From: Flammeovirgaceae bacterium UBA2371
Lineage (GTDB): Bacteria; Bacteroidota; Bacteroidia; Cytophagales; Cyclobacteriaceae
DNA length: 64,000 nucleotides
Assembly: GCA_002345965.1 (NCBI GenBank)
Contig: DDTF01000030.1
Location: forward strand, 135,358 to 199,357
Direction: 5' to 3'
This document shows, piece by piece, positions 26,411 through 35,943 of the stretch; positions within the stretch are counted from its first letter, which is position 1; each line of letters opens with the position of its first letter. A model generated the notes under the pieces. That model did no database searches and had not been told where the DNA came from. It was given only the letters and a program-made list of their open reading frames with translations. The position numbers and the translations under genes were made by a program.

Positions 26411-27671
26411 TAGTCAATTCGATAGCAACATAAGAGAAAAACTGGGTGACTATGAGGCGCCTGGATTTGATCCTGCTGCATTGGCTTCTCTGCATCATCA
26501 GATGGCAGCTATTTCTATTACGCCATGGTATTCTACCTACAGAACTGAATTAATAGTAGGGAATACAATTTTGATGTCCACATTACTGATCATATGGAGT
26601 CAGTGGTTATTCTCTAACAAAGCCACTGAAGCTAAGGAAATTGAAATGATGGCATTGAAAAGTCAATCACAGCAATTCGGTCAACTGCAACAAGAGCTTG
26701 AATATTTAAAAAGTGTAAAGCCAGATACCGTTCATGTCATTGAATATCAGCAACAATCCAGCATCCTTTATCTGCCATTGCTGCAAAAGATCGATCGATT
26801 GGAAAGGGAGTTGAAAAGTATACTGGATGAATCGACACGTAAAAATGAAATGTTATTGACTCAGTTCAAAGAACAAAATGAATTGCTATCGCTCACACCG
26901 AATGAATCTTCAATTCTTTATAACAGTTTGTCCAATCGAATCACACCACGTAAAAAACCCGAAAAAACTAAAAGAGCCATCGCCAATGAATTGCCAATTA
27001 GTCTGGAGTCGTCAGAAAGAAATCTTTCCTCTAAAACCATAAAAGAAATTCAAAAGCACTATCAAAAGGGTATTGGTATAAAAGTGGGGCCCAGCCTATT
27101 ACTTTCATACGGATCATTTGATCCTGGTGATTCCCGTTACAATTTTGGAGGTGGTGTACTCGCTGACTTTATTGTTTCTCCTTCGCTTAGTATTGAGGCA
27201 GGAGTCCTTCATACACAAAGACACAACAGAATTTCTTCATCCGATCTTCTTCCATTGCCCACCTTTCCAGGTGCTGATGAGTCATTAGGAAAACTTAATA
27301 ATGTGGACATTGACTCCTGGGTATTTGAAACTCCCATTAATTTGAAATACAGATACCCGGTTTCTCTAAAATCCAATTGGATATTTGGAGCAGGTTATTC
27401 TGCTATGCTATACTCTAAACAAATTCTGGAATACGACTATTTATTCGACAACAATCCATCGGCTTCTTTGAATTCATCCATCTTGGACAAGCAGTTACGA
27501 ATCTATCCGGGAACCGTTAACCTGTCCATGGGTTTTAGTAGCGAATTGAAAAATAAAAAAATATTTGAAGCCTCCCTGTACTACCGATATGGAATTGGCA
27601 AAGTTGGTATTGAACAAACCACTCCTGAATTTATAGGCATAAGTAGTGCCTATTGGTTCACTTTAAAATAG
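26403..27671 (+). CDS. Putative anti-sigma segment fused to a C-terminal outer-membrane beta-barrel
   Basis: The 422-residue protein has four parts: a short cytoplasmic N-terminal segment (1-45, DDSQFDSNIREKLGDYEAPG); one transmembrane helix (about 50-68, ELIVGNTILMSTLLIIW); a long Gln/Glu/Leu-rich coiled-coil region (about 78-165); and a C-terminal region of alternating strands ending in an aromatic-rich SSAYWFTLK, as in PorT/OmpW-like barrels. Overlap with the ECF gene supports an anti-sigma role for the N terminus. An inner-membrane helix plus outer-membrane barrel in one chain would make an envelope-spanning sensor. This layout is read from sequence; function is inferred. Confidence 0.72.
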   Translation: MDDSQFDSNIREKLGDYEAPGFDPAALASLHHQMAAISITPWYSTYRTELIVGNTILMSTLLIIWSQWLFSNKATEAKEIEMMALKSQSQQFGQLQQELEYLKSVKPDTVHVIEYQQQSSILYLPLLQKIDRLERELKSILDESTRKNEMLLTQFKEQNELLSLTPNESSILYNSLSNRITPRKKPEKTKRAIANELPISLESSERNLSSKTIKEIQKHYQKGIGIKVGPSLLLSYGSFDPGDSRYNFGGGVLADFIVSPSLSIEAGVLHTQRHNRISSSDLLPLPTFPGADESLGKLNNVDIDSWVFETPINLKYRYPVSLKSNWIFGAGYSAMLYSKQILEYDYLFDNNPSASLNSSILDKQLRIYPGTVNLSMGFSSELKNKKIFEASLYYRYGIGKVGIEQTTPEFIGISSAYWFTLK

Positions 27672-27743
27672 TCCTTATTGCCAAATCATTTGCAACTGAA
27701 TGCCATTGTTGGCACCTTAGCGAAAATTAAATTTCGGTAACCC

Positions 27744-28364
27744 ATGGCACTTACCTATTGGATTATAGGCATTACTGTATTGGTCAGTTGGTATTCGTTC
27801 GACAAGCCACAAATACTAGGTAAATTACTCCTCAATCCCTATAAGGTGACACACAATCGGCAGTACTACCGGCTCATTACCAGTGGCTTTGTACATGCCA
27901 ATTTTTCTCATTTGTTGTGGAATATGTTTTCGTTCTATTTTTTTGGCCAGGTAGTAGAGTTTTATTTCAATTACCTGTTTGGCACTGCAGGCCCGATACT
28001 ATTCATTATCCTATACATTGTAGCCATCATTATTTCAGACCTGCCCTCCTGCTTTACCCATAAGGATAACCCAAGATACAACTCATTGGGAGCTTCAGGC
28101 GGTGTGGCAGCGATCATTTTTGCCTCCATCCTTTTTCAGCCGCTTCAGGACATTTGTTTGTATGCCATACTGTGTTTTCCTGGGTTTATTTTTGGCATCG
28201 CTTACATTATCGGATCTTATTATTTTGGTAAAAGGGGCAAAGACAATATCAATCACGCTGCTCACATCTATGGGGCGCTCGTGGGTCTGGTTTTTTGTGT
28301 AGTCATCTATCCCCGTTCGGTGATGCTATTTCTCGAACAAATAAAGGAATGGCGCATTTTCTAG
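27744..28364 (+). CDS. Rhomboid intramembrane serine protease
   Basis: The 206-residue membrane protein carries the rhomboid catalytic dyad: Ser118 in SLGASGGVAAI and His in INHAAHIYGALVG. It also has HANFSHLLWNMFSFYFFG, matching the conserved His/Asn loop and helix 2 region. Six membrane helices are consistent with the basic bacterial form. It should cleave transmembrane substrates within the inner membrane. A TAAATTTCG sequence just upstream is one mismatch from the Bacteroidetes -7 box. Confidence 0.92.
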   Translation: MALTYWIIGITVLVSWYSFDKPQILGKLLLNPYKVTHNRQYYRLITSGFVHANFSHLLWNMFSFYFFGQVVEFYFNYLFGTAGPILFIILYIVAIIISDLPSCFTHKDNPRYNSLGASGGVAAIIFASILFQPLQDICLYAILCFPGFIFGIAYIIGSYYFGKRGKDNINHAAHIYGALVGLVFCVVIYPRSVMLFLEQIKEWRIF

Positions 28365-28456
28365 TTCTTATTTGATCAAATTATCCGCGTTACCCATCAC
28401 TTTATTCGCAGTATTTCGTTTCTTGCGCCTCGTTAAAAAACCGAAAAAATAGAATC

Positions 28457-29209
28457 ATGAAATATATCGTTATTGTGGCATTGCTTTTGGTTGGCTTTTC
28501 TTTATCAGCACAATCCAAAAAAGAACTGAAGGCGGAAGTGATCACCTTGAAAACTAAAGTGGAAAGCCTGCGCAGTGAGATTCAAGCACTTAAAAACCCA
28601 CCCAAATCAGAACTAAAAAATGAACACCAGCAAGCCAGTTATGGTCTTGGTGTCTTAATGGCATCTAACCTAAAAAGACAGGGATCTGATTCACTGGATG
28701 TAACCGTTCTGAACGAAGCCATGCGTGATGTCTTAAATGATTTGCCATTACAAATGGGAGAAGAAGAAGCCATGGGCATTGTACAACCTTATATGACTAA
28801 AGCCATGGAGAGGCAAATGGAAATCCTTAAGAAAGAAGGAGATTCGTTTCTGGCCGACAACAAAAACAAACCAGGAGTAAAAACAACAGAAAGTGGTCTT
28901 CAATACAAAGTGCTTTCTTCGGGAACTGGTAAAGCGCCTACGGCCACTAGCTCAGTGACCGTGCACTATACAGGCAAACTATTGGACGGAACTGTATTTG
29001 ACAGTTCTGTTGAAAGAGGTGAGCCAGCCACTTTTGGTGTGAGCCAGGTGATTTCTGGATGGACAGAAGCGTTACAACTCATGCATGAAGGTGATAAATG
29101 GGAACTGTACATCCCCTACGATCTTGCCTACGGAGAGCGTGGTGCAGGTGGAGCCATTCCTCCTTACGCTGCCTTGATATTTGAAGTAGAGTTAATAAAA
29201 GTCAACTAA
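28457..29209 (+). CDS. Secreted FKBP-type peptidyl-prolyl isomerase
   Basis: The 250-residue protein has a signal peptide (MKYIVIVALLLVGFSLSAQ), a coiled-coil segment (about 22-50), an FKBP-N dimerisation domain (about 62-140, ASYGLGVLMASNLKRQ) and a C-terminal FKBP domain (about 155-250). The C-terminal domain has VTVHYTGKLLDGTVFDSS, FGVSQVISGWTEALQLM and PYDLAYGERGAGGAIPPYA, so the active-site aromatic residues are present. This is the MIP/FkpA architecture, a periplasmic folding catalyst. It is convergent with the MBL lipoprotein gene and overlaps its end by 4 bp. Confidence 0.94.
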   Translation: MKYIVIVALLLVGFSLSAQSKKELKAEVITLKTKVESLRSEIQALKNPPKSELKNEHQQASYGLGVLMASNLKRQGSDSLDVTVLNEAMRDVLNDLPLQMGEEEAMGIVQPYMTKAMERQMEILKKEGDSFLADNKNKPGVKTTESGLQYKVLSSGTGKAPTATSSVTVHYTGKLLDGTVFDSSVERGEPATFGVSQVISGWTEALQLMHEGDKWELYIPYDLAYGERGAGGAIPPYAALIFEVELIKVN

Positions 29210-30288
29210 TACTTTACTTTAAATCGGGTGCCTGGTTTGGGCATTATGAAATAATCTTTCGGTTTACCCAAAAGATCAATTCTTTGACGAACTTTCTTCG
29301 GCTTGGTGCCTCGCACCAGGCGTTGATCGTCAAATGATTTTGGCGTACGAAAGAAATCTTCCCAATGAACGAACATTACTTTTTTGGGCTGAATTTGATT
29401 GATCAGTGCATTGGGATATTGATCTACGTTAGGCGCAGAGGCATAGCACAAGATGGCAAGGTCCACCGCCTTCTTATGCAATTCTTCATCGGGTGGAAAG
29501 CCATACGGATGCCGGCTCGCGGAAGTTTGGATGAAAACACGCAATGTGTCTGCATCAATAAAATCTATTAAAAAAGAATAAGTTTCTCCTGTACTCCACT
29601 TAAATGCTTTGGTTTTACTATTGCTATAAATTAAATGATCGTCAAAATAGTCCGCATTGAGCGGTTTATCCATAAACAATTTCTTTTTGGTATGAGGAGC
29701 GTGATTGGATAAGATGGGCAAGAATCGGATTCTGGGAGTTACCGAAATCCAATTATAAGATTTATCTGATTTGCTACCAGGGTCAAAAACTTCATCACTG
29801 GTTAATTCCGCCAAACGCACACCCTCCTCCCTAAAGTTTTGTAGGATCTGAGGAAGATAACTGTTGCCATACACCACATTAAGATTTGTAAAATACCTGT
29901 TTTCCAGAAGCAAAGGCAGATCCATTGCATGGTCATAGTGTGTATGTGATACCAAACCAGCCTTTACAACTGAAGGAGATAAAAAATATTCATAATTTGT
30001 TTTCCAGCTATTATATTGTCTGGAACTACTCTTGATCTTGCCAGGTAGATTCAGCAATTTCTGGTTTGAGAAAAATGGATCGGTGAGTACGGCTTCTCCA
30101 TTTTGCTCCAACACAAGGTTTCCACTCCCAAGATACACCAGATTTAATTCACGTTTTCCCTCTTTCAAGATGGGCAACACTGCCTCACTTTGCTTTGGAA
30201 TAATTTCTGGATAAAATTTTGTGATGGAATGAGTACAACTTGCCAACCCAGCCAAAAAGAATACATAACCAATTAATCTTACCATCAT
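29206..30288 (-). CDS. Metallo-beta-lactamase-fold lipoprotein
   Basis: The 360-residue protein begins with a lipoprotein signal (YVFFLAGLASCTHS). It has the MBL metal motif LVSHTHYDHAMDLPLL (HxHxDH form), a later His in LSNHAPHTKK and a C-terminal VMFVHWEDFF segment. It resembles UlaG/RomA-like or N-acyl-PE phospholipase D-like hydrolases, and is probably anchored in the periplasm or at the outer membrane. The substrate is unknown. ATG ATG gives two equivalent starts. Confidence 0.87.
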   Translation of the reverse strand: MMVRLIGYVFFLAGLASCTHSITKFYPEIIPKQSEAVLPILKEGKRELNLVYLGSGNLVLEQNGEAVLTDPFFSNQKLLNLPGKIKSSSRQYNSWKTNYEYFLSPSVVKAGLVSHTHYDHAMDLPLLLENRYFTNLNVVYGNSYLPQILQNFREEGVRLAELTSDEVFDPGSKSDKSYNWISVTPRIRFLPILSNHAPHTKKKLFMDKPLNADYFDDHLIYSNSKTKAFKWSTGETYSFLIDFIDADTLRVFIQTSASRHPYGFPPDEELHKKAVDLAILCYASAPNVDQYPNALINQIQPKKVMFVHWEDFFRTPKSFDDQRLVRGTKPKKVRQRIDLLGKPKDYFIMPKPGTRFKVKY

Positions 30289-30393
30289 AAATTAAAGATA
30301 TAAAAAAGAGAGCCCCCTGCTCAAACTACATGCAGGAATCCTGATTAACCGGTAGTTTTATTAATTTCGCCTCTTCATTGACCCCTCCTAATA

Positions 30394-32883
30394 TTGAATT
30401 TTGACCCCTTTCATATTGATCTCCCCATTACAGAGGTTATAGCAGATGTTAGATTACACCTTGCTGATGGGAATACATTGATTGTCAATGCTCCACCAGG
30501 TGCAGGCAAAAGCACTTTGCTCCCATTGGCTCTGATGGACGAACCGTGGCTGGAGGGTAAAAAAATATTAATGCTTGAACCCAGAAGGTTGGCCGCCAGA
30601 ACAATTGCCATACGAATGGCAGATCTACTTCATGAAGAGGTAGGCCAAAGTGTTGGATATCGCATCAGGTTCGAGAATAGAATTGGCAAATCAACTCAAG
30701 TAGAAGTATTAACGGAAGGCATACTTACCCGAATGTTACACAGTGACAATTCACTTGAAGGTGTAGGCATGGTTATCTTTGACGAGTTTCATGAACGAAG
30801 CATCCATGCCGATGTGGCGCTGGCTTTGTGTCGGGAAGCACAACAAGTATTGAGACCTGATCTGCGCATCCTAATCATGTCGGCCACCTTGAACATGCCA
30901 CAGCTGACCGATCTGCTAAAAGCCCCCGCAGTAATTAGTAAAGGAAAACAATATCCTGTAGAAATCATTTATGGAAATGGCGCTGACATGTTCATGATCC
31001 CCGAGCTGATGGCACGTACCATTGTAAAAGCAGCCAAAGAAAAAGAAGGTGACATCCTTGCCTTCTTTCCCGGAGAAGGAGAAATCAAAAAGTGTGAGGA
31101 ATTGTTGAAAAAGGATTTAAGAACTTTTTCCTTACATCCATTATATGGGCAACTTCCCTACCACAAGCAGCACGCTGCCATCATGCCCAACAAAACAGGT
31201 AAAAGAAAAGTAGTGCTGGCTACATCTATTGCTGAAACCAGTCTTACTATTGAAGGAATCAATATTGTGGTGGACTGTGGTTATGGAAGAACATCTCGTT
31301 TTGATCCCAACTCCGCTTTATCACGGTTAGAGACAGTAATGATCTCACAGGACTCTGCAGACCAAAGAGCAGGAAGAGCAGGCCGACTTGGACCAGGAAC
31401 TTGTTACCGACTATGGACCAAAGCCACCCATTCACAATTGGCCTCGCACCGTGTACCAGAAATTATGGAAGCGGATTTGGCATCTCTTGTGCTGGACATG
31501 GCACAATGGGGCATCATCGACATCAAACAATTGACCTGGCTTACTCCCCCGCCAAAAGGTGCAGTGGCTCAGGCTTCAGAACTACTTCACGAACTCAATG
31601 CGCTTGAAAACGGAAGAATTACCGAACACGGAAAAAAAATGCACGCCCTTCCGTGTCACCCGCGTATTGCTCACATGTTGGTATTAGCGGAAGAAAATGA
31701 TGCGTTGCATTTGGCAACTGACATTGCCGCTATTCTTGAAGAGCGAGATCCACTACCTCGTGAATCCGGAATAGATATTAATCTGCGTATTGACGCATTG
31801 AGGCGATACAGAAAGGAAAGCAATACAGGAAATAAAATGGGGCGTATTGAAAAGGTGGCTGAATCCTATAGAAAACTTTTCGATATACATCCCGATAACG
31901 AAACCTTTGATCACTTTGAAACCGGAGTGTTACTCGCTTATGCCTATCCGGAACGCATTGCCTGTGCTCGTCCCGGAAACAACGCGCAATTTCAGCTGGC
32001 CAATGGCAAACTGGCCATGGCAGGTCATCGGGACGATCTTGCCCATGAACCGTGGCTTTCAATCGCTCATATTGATGCCCGAGATGGTATGGGTAAAATC
32101 TTTATGGCAGCTCCTCTCAATCCTAAAGATCTTGCCCCACTTGTTCAGGAGAAAGAAGTGATCACCTGGGATACCCGTAAAGGAGGTTTGATTGCTACCA
32201 AAGATCTTCGCATTGGAAGTATCGTTTTACAGTCAAAACCATTGCCCTCTCCTGATCCAGGACATTTGGCAAAAGCCATATCGGATGCGATCAAACAAGA
32301 TGGTGAACGTTTGCTTTCCTTTGATGAAAACGTAATGCAGTGGCAACATCGTGTTCTCAGTTTGCGGAAATGGAATCCTGAAGAAGGGTGGCCCGATGTA
32401 GGCACGCACACGTTACTTACTACCAACGAGGAATGGCTCACACCCTACCTCAACAACATCAAGAAACCAGAAGATCTTAAAAAACTTGATATCACTTCCA
32501 TTCTGCAAAACAGTCTTGACTGGGAAAAACAAAAGGCGCTTCAAGCATTAGCACCAACATTCATCAAAGTACCGAGTGGATCAGAAATAAAGCTCAATTA
32601 TGTGTCCCCAGGAGAGCCTCCTGTGCTAGCCGTGAGGTTGCAGGAAGTTTTTGGAATGGCCGACACCCCAAAAATAAATAATGGTAAGAACAGCGTGGTG
32701 CTTCACTTGCTTTCTCCTGGATATAAACCTGTTCAGGTAACAAGTGATCTAAAGAGCTTTTGGGGAAATGCCTACTTCGAGGTAAGAAAAGACTTGAAAA
32801 GAAGATACCCCAAACACAGTTGGCCCGATGATCCTTGGACTGCTGAGGCTGTTCGGGGTGTAAAGAGAAAGAACCCCAGTTAA
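30394..32883 (+). CDS. hrpB: ATP-dependent RNA helicase HrpB
   Basis: The 829-residue protein matches full-length HrpB, a DEAH-type helicase of unknown cellular target. Motifs: Walker A NAPPGAGKSTLLPLALM, DEFHERSIHADVA (motif II), MSATLN (motif III), FPGEGEI and QRAGRAGRLGPGTCYRLW (motif VI), then the HrpB C-terminal region. The start is TTG 30394: it places Walker A at about residue 35, as expected, and no ATG exists before the motif. Confidence 0.95.
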   Translation: MNFDPFHIDLPITEVIADVRLHLADGNTLIVNAPPGAGKSTLLPLALMDEPWLEGKKILMLEPRRLAARTIAIRMADLLHEEVGQSVGYRIRFENRIGKSTQVEVLTEGILTRMLHSDNSLEGVGMVIFDEFHERSIHADVALALCREAQQVLRPDLRILIMSATLNMPQLTDLLKAPAVISKGKQYPVEIIYGNGADMFMIPELMARTIVKAAKEKEGDILAFFPGEGEIKKCEELLKKDLRTFSLHPLYGQLPYHKQHAAIMPNKTGKRKVVLATSIAETSLTIEGINIVVDCGYGRTSRFDPNSALSRLETVMISQDSADQRAGRAGRLGPGTCYRLWTKATHSQLASHRVPEIMEADLASLVLDMAQWGIIDIKQLTWLTPPPKGAVAQASELLHELNALENGRITEHGKKMHALPCHPRIAHMLVLAEENDALHLATDIAAILEERDPLPRESGIDINLRIDALRRYRKESNTGNKMGRIEKVAESYRKLFDIHPDNETFDHFETGVLLAYAYPERIACARPGNNAQFQLANGKLAMAGHRDDLAHEPWLSIAHIDARDGMGKIFMAAPLNPKDLAPLVQEKEVITWDTRKGGLIATKDLRIGSIVLQSKPLPSPDPGHLAKAISDAIKQDGERLLSFDENVMQWQHRVLSLRKWNPEEGWPDVGTHTLLTTNEEWLTPYLNNIKKPEDLKKLDITSILQNSLDWEKQKALQALAPTFIKVPSGSEIKLNYVSPGEPPVLAVRLQEVFGMADTPKINNGKNSVVLHLLSPGYKPVQVTSDLKSFWGNAYFEVRKDLKRRYPKHSWPDDPWTAEAVRGVKRKNPS

Positions 32884-32887
32884 ATCA

Positions 32888-33841
32888 TCAGCTACCCGCC
32901 TCTACCTCGGCCAAAAAAGCCTGTAAGAATTTTATATAATCAGCAGGATTGTCCCGGGTTTTGGCGTGGCCTGCATTTGGCACGATAGCAACTTTTGAAT
33001 CAGGAACAAGGGATTGAAAATAGTATAACGTCTCGGGCAATACTTCATCAAACTCACCCCCAATAAACAATATAGGTTTTGTCAGCTTAGGCAAATCACC
33101 CACTCTGTCAAAATCTCTTAGTGTGCCCGTTGCATTGAATTCCGTAGGCCCCCACATGTAATTATAAATTGCTTTGTTTGACCCCGGCACTCCTTCACAT
33201 TCTGGAACCGATTCCCGCGGTCCCTTTTTTCGAGAATTAAAATTTATATTAAAGGTATCTGTTGCAGCGAGGTACGCTGGAACTGTATAATTGCCAATTG
33301 CCTCATACTTGTTAATGGTATCCTGAACTGCCTGAGGCAACCTTGAAATAAGAACTTTCGAATCCTTCATCCATTGCGGTGTTCCTATTAGCGGTCCTGA
33401 AAAAATAACAGAGGCAATGGCATCTGTATTTTTAGTCAACATGTATTCTACAGCAATGGACCCTCCCCAAGAACTTCCTAACAAATGAAAGTGCTTTAAA
33501 TTTAGCTTTTGACGAAGTGCCTCCACCTGTTCAACGAAGTATGCAATCTTCCAAAGATTGGTGTCATTAGGGTGATCTGACTTTCCAGATTCCAACTGAT
33601 CAAAAAAAATAATTGGTCTTTCGTGAGCCATAGCCTCATAAACTGCAATGGATGTGCAGCTACGTCCCCCAGGTCCTCCATGCATCAACATCAATGGTTT
33701 GCCCGGCCCTTCTCCAATGACTTTATACCATATTTTACCACCTGTAACCTGCACATATCCTTCATGTGGTTGCAGCTTTTGTTCACAACCTGAGATGCCA
33801 ATCGTGATCAATCCAGTTATCAATAAAACAATTCCTTTCAT
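32888..33841 (-). CDS. Lipoprotein alpha/beta hydrolase of the proline iminopeptidase (S33) family
   Basis: The 317-residue protein starts with a lipoprotein signal (ITIGISGCEQKL). The oxyanion segment MLMHGGPGGRS and nucleophile elbow LLGSSWGGSIAVEY (Ser in GSSWGG), with late Asp (FIGGEFDEV) and His (NAGHAKT), form a complete triad. S33 peptidases release N-terminal proline; the envelope location suggests peptide scavenging. It shares strand and a 9-bp gap with the esterase lipoprotein at 33851, so the two may be co-transcribed. Confidence 0.9.
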   Translation of the reverse strand: MKGIVLLITGLITIGISGCEQKLQPHEGYVQVTGGKIWYKVIGEGPGKPLMLMHGGPGGRSCTSIAVYEAMAHERPIIFFDQLESGKSDHPNDTNLWKIAYFVEQVEALRQKLNLKHFHLLGSSWGGSIAVEYMLTKNTDAIASVIFSGPLIGTPQWMKDSKVLISRLPQAVQDTINKYEAIGNYTVPAYLAATDTFNINFNSRKKGPRESVPECEGVPGSNKAIYNYMWGPTEFNATGTLRDFDRVGDLPKLTKPILFIGGEFDEVLPETLYYFQSLVPDSKVAIVPNAGHAKTRDNPADYIKFLQAFLAEVEAGS

Positions 33842-33850
33842 CTTTGATGA

Positions 33851-34666
33851 TTAAAATAAAAAATTCATTGCATCAGGAAAGGCCCTTTCCCAATACCAAA
33901 TCCGATGCTCTCCATCTGCATCAATTTTCAACTGAAGATTGGCTGAAGATCGTTGTTGAGCAATCAATATATTGAAAAGTTTTAGGTTATCTTCAGGAAA
34001 GTTGACGAGGTTAACTTTTTCTCCTTCGCCTACTACCGCATAAATTTTCACATCTGGTCTTACCTCACCTCTCTGTGCTTTTCTGAAAACTGAATCTTGA
34101 TTGAAATGAAGAGCCGCTGAAAAAAGTGCTGCCTTTCCAAATACATCCGGATATTCTGTCAAAGCATAGAAGCACGCCAATCCACCTAAGCTTGCACCCA
34201 TTATTGCAGTATTCGATCTATCAGGTCGTGTTCGGTATTGCGCATCTATTTTTGGCTTCAAGGTTTGTGTAATAAAATCAAGGTAGGCCTGGCCTTTTCC
34301 ACCCAATTGATCTCTGCTGGGGTAAAGGCTAAAATCTTCATGCCGTGTATTCTCATCACTTTCTATTCCTACTACAATGACCCCTGGAAATCCATTGGTT
34401 TCCATCTCTCTCAACTTTTCATCCACATGCATCTCCTGGCTGTAATTGGGATTCGCTTCAAACAACCATTGGGCATCCGAAAAATATATAACTGGATAAG
34501 TATTTCCTGATTGACTATAGTCACCCGGAAGATAAAGCCATATTGTTTTGGTGACACCCAGTTCGGGGCTGCTCAATTCAAACTTCGAATAAAGTTTAGC
34601 CTCCTCCTCTTCCTGACATGAAAGCAAAACAAATAACAATCCAACTAAGACGAAGTATTTTTGCAT
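33851..34666 (-). CDS. Lipoprotein esterase of the Fes/IroE-like (esterase D) alpha/beta-hydrolase group
   Basis: The 271-residue protein starts with a lipoprotein signal (LLFVLLSCQEEEE). The nucleophile elbow is IMGASLGGLACFYAL; the preceding GVIVVGIESDENTRHEDF and late HRIWYWERAFPDAMNF are typical of the putative esterase family that includes enterobactin esterases and feruloyl esterases. The catalytic His lies in EHRIWYW. It is probably periplasmic. The substrate cannot be told. It is first of a two-gene unit with the S33 peptidase. Confidence 0.88.
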   Translation of the reverse strand: MQKYFVLVGLLFVLLSCQEEEEAKLYSKFELSSPELGVTKTIWLYLPGDYSQSGNTYPVIYFSDAQWLFEANPNYSQEMHVDEKLREMETNGFPGVIVVGIESDENTRHEDFSLYPSRDQLGGKGQAYLDFITQTLKPKIDAQYRTRPDRSNTAIMGASLGGLACFYALTEYPDVFGKAALFSAALHFNQDSVFRKAQRGEVRPDVKIYAVVGEGEKVNLVNFPEDNLKLFNILIAQQRSSANLQLKIDADGEHRIWYWERAFPDAMNFLF

Positions 34667-34739
34667 GTGAGCAGTGATCTCGTCAAAAATAAAGAGTTAT
34701 GCCTAACTTTTCCCTCGCCTCGAATGGGGTAAACGTGAA

Positions 34740-35759
34740 TTAATTGTCTTTCACTTCCTCCCTGCCATTGGCATGTATTGCAAAACGGCCACGTTCTCTA
34801 GGATGAACATGCTCATGGTTTTCCCAGGGCCAGCCTCCAAACTCTGTTTGTTGGTATTCACTCATTGCTTCGCGAATCTCTGATTGGGTATTCATCACAA
34901 ACGGACCATATTGAGCAACGGGCTCACCGATAGGTCTTCCTTGCAAGTATAAAAGCGCTGCGGGCTGGTCACCATTTTCAATGTTAACTGCAGCATCTGG
35001 CTTTAGGGATACAGAATGGTAGTTTGAAACACGCTTATCATCTACTTTCAATTGGTCTCCTTCATAAAAATAAAGGGTTCGGTTGATTCCAGAAGATGCC
35101 TTAGGAAGGATAAGCTGTGCGCCTGCTTCCATTTTAATTATCCAGATAGCCACCTCATTGTGGGGATCATTGGCCCATGAATTAGGTGCAGGTGACGGTG
35201 CTTTTACGCCCTCTAATTCACCTGCCATTATTTTTACAACAGAGGTTCTTCCGTTTTCATCTTTGATGGGGTGTAAAGGAATAGTCTCATTCCACAACAT
35301 TGCAAAATGTGGATCCGTCAGCTTATTTTTTTTGGGCAAATTGAGCCAGATTTGAAACAGCTCGAGGTGATTTTCATTTTTTTGATCCAGTAAGGGAAAC
35401 ATTTCTGAATGCTGCACCCCTTTTCCTGCCGTCATCCACTGTACATCTCCGTTTCCAAACCTGCCTGCGGCACCCAGTGAGTCGGAATGATCTACCAAGC
35501 CCTTGGTAACTATCGTCACCGTTTCAAAACCACGATGAGGGTGGGCCGGAAAGCCAGGCACTTTGCTACCGTGGTACATGCGCCATCCATCTTTTACAAC
35601 AAAATCGTTACCAATATTCCTTCCAGCCAACGATGCATCAGGACCCATGTGCTGGTTACCCTTTGGATAAAAATCAGCGTGGTGTACACAAAATAAAAAT
35701 GGATCACTGGTCTCCCACGGAAAATTCAATGGTTTTATATCAATAACAGAATTACTCAT
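34740..35759 (-). CDS. Pirin family bicupin protein
   Basis: The 339-residue protein carries the pirin metal motif PAHPHRGFETVTIV and GDVQWMTAGKGVQHSEMF, giving the His/His/His/Glu iron site in the N-terminal cupin, and a C-terminal Pirin_C domain ending LYLQGRPIGEPVAQYGPF. Bacterial pirins include quercetin 2,3-dioxygenase-like enzymes and regulators. Length is slightly above the usual 280-300 because of an insertion near the N terminus (KGNQHMGPDASLAGRN). The gene is monocistronic. Confidence 0.92.
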   Translation of the reverse strand: MSNSVIDIKPLNFPWETSDPFLFCVHHADFYPKGNQHMGPDASLAGRNIGNDFVVKDGWRMYHGSKVPGFPAHPHRGFETVTIVTKGLVDHSDSLGAAGRFGNGDVQWMTAGKGVQHSEMFPLLDQKNENHLELFQIWLNLPKKNKLTDPHFAMLWNETIPLHPIKDENGRTSVVKIMAGELEGVKAPSPAPNSWANDPHNEVAIWIIKMEAGAQLILPKASSGINRTLYFYEGDQLKVDDKRVSNYHSVSLKPDAAVNIENGDQPAALLYLQGRPIGEPVAQYGPFVMNTQSEIREAMSEYQQTEFGGWPWENHEHVHPRERGRFAIHANGREEVKDN

Positions 35760-35932
35760 AATAGCGGGGTTTATTCATTGAATCATCAACAGGTTTTATT
35801 AAATAAATGTTCAAAAACAGGAGGCACTAAATTAATCATAAAATCTCCTGTTTAGATGACCAAAATCATTGCTATCGCCTACTCTGATATTGTATATTCA
35901 AAGTGTTGTTAAGGTTGTTACACTTTCTAAAA

Positions 35933-35940
35933 AAGGAGGA
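35933..35940 (+). promoter_or_regulatory. Unusually strong Shine-Dalgarno sequence before hsp20
   Basis: AAGGAGGA lies 3 bases before ATG 35944. Most genes in this window, as in Bacteroidetes generally, lack a recognisable Shine-Dalgarno, so this site stands out and decides the start over the longer frame beginning at 35869. Confidence 0.75.
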
Positions 35941-35943
35941 ATT

